The notes beneath the pieces were generated by a model that did no database searches, was not told where the DNA came from, and saw only the letters and a list, made by a program, of their open reading frames with translations. DNA of 8,799 nt from Nitrosomonadales bacterium. Its GTDB lineage: Bacteria > Pseudomonadota > Gammaproteobacteria > Burkholderiales > Sulfuricellaceae. The stretch is from positions 2,650-11,448 of the forward strand of contig PQAG01000222.1 in assembly GCA_003104895.1 (NCBI GenBank), read 5' to 3'. Shown here one piece after another: positions 1-5,759 of this stretch; the stretch's first letter is position 1, and each line of letters opens with the position of its first letter. Position numbers and translations under genes: made by a program.

Positions 1-209
1 AATTCCGCGCTGGTGCCGAAGTAGCGTGCCAATCTGAGAGCGGTGTCGGCGCTGACGGCGCGGCGTTCGCGCACGATGTCGTTGATGCGCGGCGCGGGAA
101 CACGCAGGGCGAGGGCCAGCGCATTGGCGGATAACTCCAGGGGAACCAGGAATTCCTCGCGCAGAATTTCTCCCGGGTGGATTGGGCGCATGCCATTAAC
201 CATGTCCAT
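1..209 (-). CDS. higA: HigA-family XRE antitoxin, partial (C-terminus beyond window edge)
   Basis: DNA-binding antitoxin that should neutralise the HigB toxin encoded just upstream and repress their shared promoter. The visible 69 residues begin MDMVNGMRPIHPGEILREEF, the characteristic HigA opening (RPIHPGE-L-EEFL). A helix-turn-helix follows at about residues 27-68, with the family sequence RINDIVRERRAVSADTALRL and then LARYFGTSAE. The start at 209 is chosen because a strong GGAGG (215-219) lies five bases upstream. The toxin gene ends 12 bases earlier, so the two are co-transcribed in the toxin-first order typical of higBA. The stop codon lies outside the window, so completeness cannot be judged. 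Family assignment is secure; partner and autoregulation are inferred from the family. Confidence 0.9.
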   Translation of the reverse strand, partial: MDMVNGMRPIHPGEILREEFLVPLELSANALALALRVPAPRINDIVRERRAVSADTALRLARYFGTSAE

Positions 210-221
210 AACAGCCTCCAT

Positions 222-500
222 TCAGTGGTAGTCCACGATCTCTACATCAAAGGCATTGCCACCTTCGAAACGGAAACATACGCGCCATTGGTCGTTGATA
301 CGGATGCTCCATTGCTCCTTGCGGCTACCTTTCAGTTTCTCCAGCCGGTTTTGTGGCGGTACGCGCAAATCTTCTATACGCGTGGCCCGATGCAGCATTT
401 GCAGTTTTCGTTCCGCCACCGAGCGAATATTGACGAAGCGGGGAACGGTAGGACCCGCGAACAGGGTTTGCGTATCGCTGCATGAGAACGACTGAATCAT
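222..500 (-). CDS. higB: HigB/RelE-family mRNA interferase toxin
   Basis: Ribosome-dependent endoribonuclease toxin of the RelE superfamily, expected to cut mRNA in the ribosomal A site and to be held inactive by HigA. The protein has 92 residues, the usual HigB length. It begins MIQSF and contains ATRIEDLRVPP, then LEKLKGSRKEQWSIRINDQW and RVCFRF, and ends in DYH. Lys57 and the terminal Asp90-Tyr91-His92 fall where catalytic residues have been described for Proteus HigB (established knowledge, aligned by eye), so the toxin looks intact. The start at 500 matches the family N-terminus, but no Shine-Dalgarno sequence precedes it and the best -10 element lies only about seven bases upstream, suggesting a leaderless or nearly leaderless message. 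The higA gene follows after 12 bases. Confidence 0.92.
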   Translation of the reverse strand: MIQSFSCSDTQTLFAGPTVPRFVNIRSVAERKLQMLHRATRIEDLRVPPQNRLEKLKGSRKEQWSIRINDQWRVCFRFEGGNAFDVEIVDYH

Positions 501-506
501 GGCGTC

Positions 507-535
507 ATGATATAACGTAACGCGTTAAACGGCAA
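507..535 (-). promoter_or_regulatory. Candidate sigma-70 promoter of higBA
   Basis: Read on the minus strand, TTGCCG (530-535) and TATCAT (507-512) are separated by 17 bases and match the -35 and -10 consensus at 4/6 and 5/6 positions. A start site six to eight bases downstream would fall at or next to the higB ATG. The region sits immediately after the arnC-like stop codon (539-541). Alternative -10 phases such as TTATAT exist but give poorer spacing. Prediction by eye only. Confidence 0.55.
513..527. promoter_or_regulatory. Candidate HigA operator with TAACG/CGTTA repeats
   Basis: The plus strand reads TAACG (513-517), TAACG (518-522), CGTTA (523-527). The last two halves form the perfect 10-bp palindrome TAACGCGTTA, and the first is an additional direct copy. 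The element lies between the predicted -35 and -10 of higBA, where a bound HigA or HigBA complex would block RNA polymerase. XRE antitoxins of this family generally bind such short palindromes in their own promoter; binding here is inferred. Confidence 0.5.
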
Positions 536-538
536 GCG

Positions 539-1486
539 TTACTCTGTGGGCGTTTTCTGCTCCAGAATCGCCTGGATCAGATACCTCGGCCGGTGCCGCA
601 CTTCCTGATAGATGCGCCCCACGTATTCCCCCAGCAGGCCGATGCCGAACAGGGTGACGCCAATGAGGAAAAAGGCGATGGCGAACAGGGTAAACAGGCC
701 TTCCGCCTCGGGTCCGACGATGAGACGGCGGATGACGAGGAACACCACGAACAGGGCTGAGAAGATGGAAACGCCGATACCGATCATGGAGAACATCTGC
801 AGCGGCACCAGCGAGAAGCCGGTCATGAGATCGAAGTTGAGCCGGATCAGGCTGTAGATGGAGTATTTCGATTCACCGACGGCGCGTTCCTCGTGGCCGA
901 CGATGATCTCGGTCGGATTGCGCGCGAAACTGTAAGCCAGGGCTGGGATGAAGGTGTTGACCTCATTGCACTGGTTGATGGTATCGATGATGTCGCGGCT
1001 GTAGGCGCGCAGCATGCAGCCCTGGTCGGTCATCCTGATGCGGGTGATGCGTTCGCGCAGCTGGTTCATGGCGCGTGAGGCGACGTGGCGCCACCAGCTG
1101 TCGCTGCGCTGGCGGCGGATCGAGCCGACATAGTCGTAGCCTTCGTCCATCTTGGCCAGCAGGTTGCCGATGTCTTCCGGCGGGTTCTGCAGGTCAGCAT
1201 CGAGGGTGACGATCTTCTTTCCGCGGCAATGCTCGAAACCGGCCATGATGGCCTTGTGCTGGCCGAAGTTGCCGTTGAACAGGATGACCCGGGTGACATC
1301 CGGGCGCAGCCTGAATTGCTCGCCGAGGATGGCGGCGGAGCGGTCGCGGCTGCCGTCGTTGATGAAGACGATTTCGTAGCTGGTTTCCAGCTTGTCCAGC
1401 GCCGGATAGAGGCGGTCGAACAGGGCCTGCAGGCCCTCTTCCTCGTTGTAGACGGGAATGATGACGGAGATTTCGGGAGAACTCAT
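539..1486 (-). CDS. arnC: ArnC-like undecaprenyl-phosphate sugar transferase (GT2)
   Basis: Membrane-anchored family 2 glycosyltransferase. In the Ara4N pathway ArnC moves 4-deoxy-4-formamido-L-arabinose from UDP to undecaprenyl phosphate on the cytoplasmic face. The 315-residue product (E. coli ArnC is about 322) shows VIIPVYNEEEG near the N-terminus, NDGS at 43-46, the GQHKAIMAGF segment at about 75-84, and the DxD metal site TLDADLQNPPEDI with Asp96 and Asp98. GCMLRAYSRDI and GESKYS follow. Two membrane helices lie at about 231-253 and 263-288, and LLGEYVGRIYQEVR-RPRY closes the protein, all close to ArnC. The start at 1486 overlaps the arnB-like stop in an ATGA; a start 13 codons upstream is possible but adds a non-family extension. 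Last gene of its operon. The exact sugar is uncertain because arnA and arnD are absent from the window. Confidence 0.88.
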   Translation of the reverse strand: MSSPEISVIIPVYNEEEGLQALFDRLYPALDKLETSYEIVFINDGSRDRSAAILGEQFRLRPDVTRVILFNGNFGQHKAIMAGFEHCRGKKIVTLDADLQNPPEDIGNLLAKMDEGYDYVGSIRRQRSDSWWRHVASRAMNQLRERITRIRMTDQGCMLRAYSRDIIDTINQCNEVNTFIPALAYSFARNPTEIIVGHEERAVGESKYSIYSLIRLNFDLMTGFSLVPLQMFSMIGIGVSIFSALFVVFLVIRRLIVGPEAEGLFTLFAIAFFLIGVTLFGIGLLGEYVGRIYQEVRHRPRYLIQAILEQKTPTE

Positions 1487-2607
1487 TTCTTTGCGCCTTC
1501 GATGATTTCCCTGATGGCCGAGCACACCCGCTCCACATCCTGCAAGCTCATATCCGGGAACAGGGGCAGGGTGACGGTTTCGCGGCCCACTCCTTCCGCC
1601 TCGGGGAAGTCACCTTCCCTGAAGCCCAGGCCGCGATACAGGGTGAACAGGTGGATGGCGGGGTAATGCACGCCCGCGCCGATCTCGCGCTGGCGCATCC
1701 GCTCGATGAATTCGCCGCGGCTGATGTTGAGCTGATCCAGCGGCAGCAGGATCTGGAACATGTGCCAGTTGCTGTCGCTGAAATTCTCGGGCGGCAGCCC
1801 GCAGCCCAGGGTGCGGTCGAAGCAGGCGAAATAGTGACGCGCCAGTTCGCGCCGCCGCTCTGTGAAGGCGCCGATGTGCGGCAACTGCCCCAGGCCGATG
1901 CGCGCCGCGATGTCGGTGAGGTTGGATTTGCCGCCCGCCACATCCACATCCATGGTGCCATCCGGGGCGCGCACCACGCCCTGCAGGCGCAGTTTTTCGG
2001 CCAGCGGAATCTGGGATTCATCATTCAGCACCAGGCAGCCGCCTTCGCTGGTGGTCATGTTCTTGTTGGCGTGGAAGCTGAAGGAAACCAGGTCGCCAAA
2101 GGCGCCGATTTTCTTGCCGTTCCAGCTTGCCCCCATGGACTGGGCGGCATCCTCGATCACGCGCAGCTTGTGTTTGGAGGCGATGGCATAGAGTCGGTCG
2201 CGATCCGCCGGCAGGCCGGCGAGATCCACCGGGATGATGGCGCGGGTGGCCGGCGTGATGGCGGCTTCAATCCGTTCCAGGTCGATGTTGCGCGTGACCG
2301 GGTCGATATCGACGAATACCGGTCTGGCACCGGCATGCAGGATGACGTTGGCGGTGGCGACCCAGGACATGGGGGTGGTGATCACCTCGTCGCCGGGGCC
2401 GATGCCGCACAGCTGCAGGGCAACCTCCAGCGTGGCCGTGCCGGAATTGAAGGCGCGCACCGGACGGCCGCCGAAATAGTCCGAAAGCGCGGCCTCGAAT
2501 TCCCTGACCCTGGGGCCGCTGGTGATCCAGCCTGAACGCAGGACTTCAACCACCCCCTGGATGGTCTCCTCGTCGATGCTGGGGCGGGTAAACGGCAGAA
2601 AAGCCAT
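1483..2607 (-). CDS. arnB: ArnB-like PLP-dependent sugar aminotransferase (DegT/DnrJ/EryC1)
   Basis: PLP enzyme that transfers an amino group to a UDP-4-keto-sugar; ArnB makes UDP-Ara4N from UDP-4-ketopentose with glutamate as donor. The product has 374 residues, close to the 379-385 of known ArnB. It opens with FLPFTRPSIDEE, then SGWITSGPRV, NSGTATL (54-60, phosphate-binding region) and GDEVITTPMSWVAT. VIEDAAQSMGA places the PLP-ring Asp at 153, and SFHANKNMTTSEGG carries the Schiff-base lysine at 182. NLTDI-ARIGL and LPLFPDMS near the C-terminus also match ArnB. The start at 2607 has AGGAG (2613-2617) five bases upstream and lies one base past the SMR-gene stop; the upstream in-frame ATG at 2637 falls inside that gene. 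All key residues are present. A related aminotransferase of the same family acting on another 4-keto sugar cannot be excluded. Confidence 0.87.
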   Translation of the reverse strand: MAFLPFTRPSIDEETIQGVVEVLRSGWITSGPRVREFEAALSDYFGGRPVRAFNSGTATLEVALQLCGIGPGDEVITTPMSWVATANVILHAGARPVFVDIDPVTRNIDLERIEAAITPATRAIIPVDLAGLPADRDRLYAIASKHKLRVIEDAAQSMGASWNGKKIGAFGDLVSFSFHANKNMTTSEGGCLVLNDESQIPLAEKLRLQGVVRAPDGTMDVDVAGGKSNLTDIAARIGLGQLPHIGAFTERRRELARHYFACFDRTLGCGLPPENFSDSNWHMFQILLPLDQLNISRGEFIERMRQREIGAGVHYPAIHLFTLYRGLGFREGDFPEAEGVGRETVTLPLFPDMSLQDVERVCSAIREIIEGAKK

Positions 2608-2608
2608 G

Positions 2609-2980
2609 CTAGCTCCTCGCCACGATATAAACGCCAACGATGATCACGCCGATGCCGAGCAGCCTCGTCAAGGAAACCGCCTCGCCGAACAGCCACCAGG
2701 CCGCCAAGGCATTCACCACGTAGCCGATGGACAGCATCGGGTAGGCGATGCTGACCTCGACCCGCGAGAGGGCCATGATCCACACCACCACGCTGATGAC
2801 ATAGCAGGTCAGGCCGCCGAAGATGTGCGGCTCGGTGGCGAGCTGCCAGCCCACCGGCAGGATGTTTTCTCGGCTGAAGGCGAAGTGGCCGACGGCGTTG
2901 GTGCCCGCCTTGAGCAGCAATTGGGCGGCGGCATTGAGCAGCACGCCGGTGAGAATGAGGGAAAAGCTCAGCAGGTTCAT
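2609..2980 (-). CDS. arnE: ArnE-like SMR-family membrane protein, candidate sugar-phosphoundecaprenol flippase
   Basis: Small four-helix inner-membrane protein of 123 residues (helices at about 4-24, 52-72, 77-97 and 103-121), the size and topology of SMR/EmrE proteins. ArnE/ArnF of this superfamily are thought to flip undecaprenyl-phosphate-Ara4N to the periplasm. The first helix reads GVLLNAAAQLLLKAG and has no glutamate at the place of the EmrE drug-binding Glu14. The third helix has SIAYPMLS, which matches ArnE. Both points favour a lipid-sugar flippase over a drug exporter. The start at 2980 overlaps the arnT-like stop as ATGA, and no good ribosome site is seen, so translational coupling is likely. 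The gene sits between the arnT-like and arnB-like genes. No ArnF partner is in the window, so it may act as a homodimer. Confidence 0.8.
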   Translation of the reverse strand: MNLLSFSLILTGVLLNAAAQLLLKAGTNAVGHFAFSRENILPVGWQLATEPHIFGGLTCYVISVVVWIMALSRVEVSIAYPMLSIGYVVNALAAWWLFGEAVSLTRLLGIGVIIVGVYIVARS

Positions 2981-4623
2981 GGCGTGGCCACCACTACGCG
3001 CTTCGTATCCCGGGCGATTTCCTTCATCGGCAGGCCGTTGTTTTTCAGTTGCTGGTAGGTTTCGGGGAGCATGATCGCCAGGGCATAGGTCTCGGTGCGC
3101 CATTTTCGCTCGAACGCCGGGATGTCGGCTATCCATTTGTGGGGCTCCTGCCCGATGCCGAAGGCCATTTCGTCCTGGTAGGCAACCAGGGTCAGCGTTC
3201 GGTCGAGATAGAAGGGAAGGGTCTGTTCGTAGGTGCCGATGCTGTAGAGCGGCGTTTCCGGTTTCAGGTGCGGCCTGATCTGTTGCGCCAGATAGTAGGT
3301 CGAAGTGGTGCGCGCCAGCAGGTCATGGCCGCTGAGGATGGATTGTGCCGCGAGAAGGGCGGTGAAGCCAAAAATGAGAATGGCCAGCTGGGCGCGCTGG
3401 CGATAGGCCAGAACCAGCCCGGCGATCAGCCCGGCCAGCCAGAATGCGGCCGTCCACGCCGCCCACAGCCCGTACTGGGCATAGGCCTGGCGTGCGCTTT
3501 CCTCACCGGCCAGGTTGGCGGCGCGGGAGGAGAACCACAGGCCAACTATGGCAAGCAGCGCCATGGGCAGCATCTGCCAGAACAGGGTTTTGCCGCTCAT
3601 GCCCGCCAGATGGCGCCCGGTCAGGAGAGCGAGGGCGGGAAAGACGGGCAGGATGTAGGAGGGCAGCTTGGAGCTCGAAATCGAGAAAAAGAAGAAAATG
3701 AACACCGCCCAGATCAGCAGGAAGCGTCCCGGGTGGAAATTTTTCCTTTCACCCTCCCTGTTCCATGCGCGGCGCAGGGCGTCCAGCGCCGGAATCAGCC
3801 AGGGCAGGATGCCCAGCACGAAAATCGGGAAGAAATACCACCACGGCTCGTCGCGGCGGTGCACCTTGGTGAGGAAGCGCTCGAAATGCTCGTGGATGAA
3901 GAAGAAATGGAAAAAATCCGGGTTGGCGAGCGATACCGCGACGAACCACGGCGCAGCGATGATGAAAAACAGCACCAGGCCGCTCAGGAGATGCAGCCGC
4001 CGCCACAGCCCCCAGTCGCGCTGGATCAGGGTGTAGAGCACCATCACCGCGCCGGGGAGCACCAGGCCGATCAGCCCCTTGCTCAACACCGACAGCGCCA
4101 GGCTGGCCCAGACCACATGCATCCAGAGCGCATTCTCGCGCCGGCTCGCGCCCGCGTGCTGCGCCAGCAGGAAGGCGCACAGGCCCAGGCCCATGAAGAA
4201 GGCGACGCCCATGTCGAGGGTGTTCATGTGCCCCATGCCCACCCACAGCAGGCTGCTGCCCAGCGCCAGTCCGGCGTAGAGTCCGGCCTGGGGGCCGAAC
4301 AGGCGGCGGCCGGCAAGATACACCGCCAGGATGCCAAGCAAGCCGGTCAGCGCGGTCCACAGCCGGGCGGTCCAGTGGTGCTGGCCGAACAGGGTGTAGG
4401 CGCTTGCCGTGGCCCAGTATTGCAGCGCCGGTTTTTCGAAGTATTTGAAGCCATTCAGGCGCGGCGTGGTCCAGTCGCCACTGGCAACCATCTCGCGCGG
4501 GATCTCGGCGTAGCGGCCTTCGTCGGTCAGGGCCAGCTTGCGCTGTTCCAGGTTGCCGAACCAGATCACGCAGAGAACCAGCAGCAACAGGAGGAGGCGT
4601 AGCGGGGATAATGGCAGGGGCAT
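2977..4623 (-). CDS. arnT: ArnT-like lipid-linked aminoarabinose transferase (GT83/PMT family)
   Basis: Polytopic GT-C glycosyltransferase that moves a sugar from undecaprenyl phosphate to lipid A on the periplasmic face. The 548-residue length nearly equals E. coli ArnT (550). After the first helix comes LALTDEGRYAEIPREMVASG with the acidic pair Asp34-Glu35, then FEKPALQYW with Lys64, HEHFERFLTKVHRRDEPWWY and SISSSKLPSYILP, all strong ArnT landmarks. About 12 hydrophobic segments lead to a soluble periplasmic tail from about residue 430. The start at 4623 gives a normal N-terminus; the longer frame from 4767 would overlap the divergent gene and run through the promoter. No clear Shine-Dalgarno precedes it. 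First gene of the minus-strand operon, probably transcribed from the extended -10 at 4655-4663. The sugar and acceptor are inferred from the family. Confidence 0.88.
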   Translation of the reverse strand: MPLPLSPLRLLLLLLVLCVIWFGNLEQRKLALTDEGRYAEIPREMVASGDWTTPRLNGFKYFEKPALQYWATASAYTLFGQHHWTARLWTALTGLLGILAVYLAGRRLFGPQAGLYAGLALGSSLLWVGMGHMNTLDMGVAFFMGLGLCAFLLAQHAGASRRENALWMHVVWASLALSVLSKGLIGLVLPGAVMVLYTLIQRDWGLWRRLHLLSGLVLFFIIAAPWFVAVSLANPDFFHFFFIHEHFERFLTKVHRRDEPWWYFFPIFVLGILPWLIPALDALRRAWNREGERKNFHPGRFLLIWAVFIFFFFSISSSKLPSYILPVFPALALLTGRHLAGMSGKTLFWQMLPMALLAIVGLWFSSRAANLAGEESARQAYAQYGLWAAWTAAFWLAGLIAGLVLAYRQRAQLAILIFGFTALLAAQSILSGHDLLARTTSTYYLAQQIRPHLKPETPLYSIGTYEQTLPFYLDRTLTLVAYQDEMAFGIGQEPHKWIADIPAFERKWRTETYALAIMLPETYQQLKNNGLPMKEIARDTKRVVVATP

Positions 4624-4654
4624 CAGGCTGATTTTGTGAAATTCGGGAGGGCGA

Positions 4655-4663
4655 AGTATAGCA
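4655..4663 (-). promoter_or_regulatory. Candidate extended -10 promoter for the arnT-arnE-arnB-arnC operon
   Basis: On the minus strand TGCTATACT has the TGn extension followed by TATACT, which matches TATAAT at 5/6. No good -35 is seen at 16-18 bases, which is common for extended -10 promoters. It would start transcription near 4648 and give a leader of about 25 bases before the arnT-like ATG. No PmrA-type direct repeat (CTTAA-based) is visible nearby. Confidence 0.5.
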
Positions 4664-4665
4664 TT

Positions 4666-4681
4666 GACGGGTTTTCCCGTC
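4666..4681. repeat. Perfect inverted repeat between the divergent promoters
   Basis: GACGGG (4666-4671), a TTTT spacer and CCCGTC (4676-4681) form a 6-bp perfect inverted repeat. It lies just upstream of the minus-strand -10 and about 22 bases upstream of the plus-strand one, a position suited to a shared operator. It lacks a trailing T-run on either strand, so a terminator is unlikely. No regulator is identified. Confidence 0.45.
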
Positions 4682-4702
4682 CCCGTGACGGTGGGGCAGA
4701 TA

Positions 4703-4711
4703 TGGTAGAAT
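4703..4711 (+). promoter_or_regulatory. Candidate extended -10 promoter for the plus-strand operon
   Basis: TGGTAGAAT combines a TGn extension with TAGAAT, a 5/6 match to TATAAT. GTGACG at 4685-4690 resembles a -35 (4/6), but the spacing of 15 bases is short. A start near 4718 would leave a leader of about 37 bases before the ATG at 4755. Prediction by eye. Confidence 0.5.
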
Positions 4712-4754
4712 CCTGGCCTCCACGCATATTCTGCCCAGAAAGCGAGCCACGCTG

Positions 4755-5759
4755 ATGTCCGTGCCACATCCCATTGACGTTTCCATCGTCATCCCGATCT
4801 ACAACGAATCCGAGAACGTAGCCAACCTGGTGCGCCGGGTGGGGGAGGCCATGCTGCCCACCGGCAGGCGCTTCGAGCTGATCTGCATCGACGATGGCTC
4901 GGCCGATGATTCGGCAGTGAAACTGGCCGATCTGGCAGTGGCCAACGAATGGCTGCACCCCCTTTACCTGATGCGCAACTACGGCCAGACCGCCGCGCTG
5001 CAGGCGGGGTTCGAGGCGGCGCAGGGCAGGCTGATCGTGACCCTGGACGGCGACCTGCAGAACGACCCGGGCGATATCCCGTCCCTGCTGGCCACGATGG
5101 ACGATCGCGCCGATGTGGACATGATTTCCGGCTGGCGCAAGGACCGCAAGGACAAGTCCATCTCGCGCAAGCTGCCGTCGAAAATCGCCAACGGGCTGAT
5201 TTCGTGGGCCACCGGGGTGGAACTGCACGACTACGGCTGCGCCCTCAAGGTCTATCGCCGCGAAATCATCCAGGAGATCAAGCTGTATGGCGAACTGCAC
5301 CGCTTCATCCCGGCCCTGGCGGCCGAGGCGGGGGCAAAGATCATCGAGATTCCAGTGCGCCATCATGCGCGCACAGCGGGCAGTTCCAAGTACGGCATCG
5401 ACCGCACCTTCCGCGTCATTCTCGATCTGTTGTGGATCAAGTTCCTGTTCCGCTTCCTGCACCGCCCCCTGCATGCCTTCGGCGGGGTGGGGCTGACTTT
5501 TTTCACGCCCGGCATGCTGATCCTGCTGTGGCTGACCATCCAGAAATTCGCCCTGGGCGCCAATATCGGCGGCCGCCCCCTGCTGCTGGTCGGCGTCATG
5601 CTGATCCTGATCGGCGTGCAACTGGTGGCTATGGGCGTGCTGGGCGAAATCCTGATCCGCATCTACCACGAACCGGAAGGGCGCGCCCAGTACCGGTTGC
5701 GCGCCGGACCCCGGGCACAACGCCTGGAAAAGCATGACGCAGCAACACCGGGGGCTTAA
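4755..5759 (+). CDS. DPM1/GtrB-like polyprenyl-phosphate glycosyltransferase (GT2)
   Basis: Family 2 transferase expected to load a sugar from a nucleotide donor onto undecaprenyl phosphate at the cytoplasmic membrane face. Of 334 residues, about 1-230 form the GT-A domain. It has SIVIPIYNESENV, DDGSADDS (46-53), RNYGQTAALQAGF and the DxD site TLDGDLQNDPGDI (Asp98, Asp100). YGCALKVYRREI, LHRFIPALAAEAG and the positively charged GSSKYG region follow, then two helices at about 242-263 and 275-303. It is a clear relative of the ArnC-like enzyme in the opposite operon but less close to ArnC proper; GtrB-type enzymes share this layout. The basic tail after residue 304 is about 30 residues long and its last codons overlap the next gene by 26 bases. 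Only a weak ribosome site precedes the ATG. The sugar donor cannot be told from sequence. Confidence 0.85.
   Translation: MSVPHPIDVSIVIPIYNESENVANLVRRVGEAMLPTGRRFELICIDDGSADDSAVKLADLAVANEWLHPLYLMRNYGQTAALQAGFEAAQGRLIVTLDGDLQNDPGDIPSLLATMDDRADVDMISGWRKDRKDKSISRKLPSKIANGLISWATGVELHDYGCALKVYRREIIQEIKLYGELHRFIPALAAEAGAKIIEIPVRHHARTAGSSKYGIDRTFRVILDLLWIKFLFRFLHRPLHAFGGVGLTFFTPGMLILLWLTIQKFALGANIGGRPLLLVGVMLILIGVQLVAMGVLGEILIRIYHEPEGRAQYRLRAGPRAQRLEKHDAATPGA

Noticed and set aside
1651..2535. Open frame of 294 codons on the plus strand
   Set aside because: Antisense shadow of the arnB-like gene, whose PLP motifs are intact.
2981..3136. Upstream start at 3136 for the SMR-family protein
   Set aside because: The extra 52 residues are hydrophilic and lie inside the arnT-like gene; the start at 2980 gives a normal SMR N-terminus and an ATGA overlap.
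3049..4602. Long open frame of 517 codons on the plus strand
   Set aside because: Lies antisense to the arnT-like gene. Its product is rich in Gln, Gly, Arg and Ala with no recognisable domain, typical of a frame kept open by high G+C codon bias.
4666..4681. Inverted repeat as a Rho-independent terminator
   Set aside because: The stem is only six pairs and neither side is followed by a T-run. Its place between divergent starts fits an operator better.
4624..4754. PmrA-type binding box controlling the arn operon
   Set aside because: No pair of CTTAA-type half-sites can be seen; the only CTTAAG nearby is inside the end of the GT2 gene at about 5755.
4624..4767. Upstream start at 4767 for the arnT-like protein
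   Set aside because: It would add 48 residues unlike the ArnT family, overlap the start of the divergent GT2 gene and include the predicted promoter.
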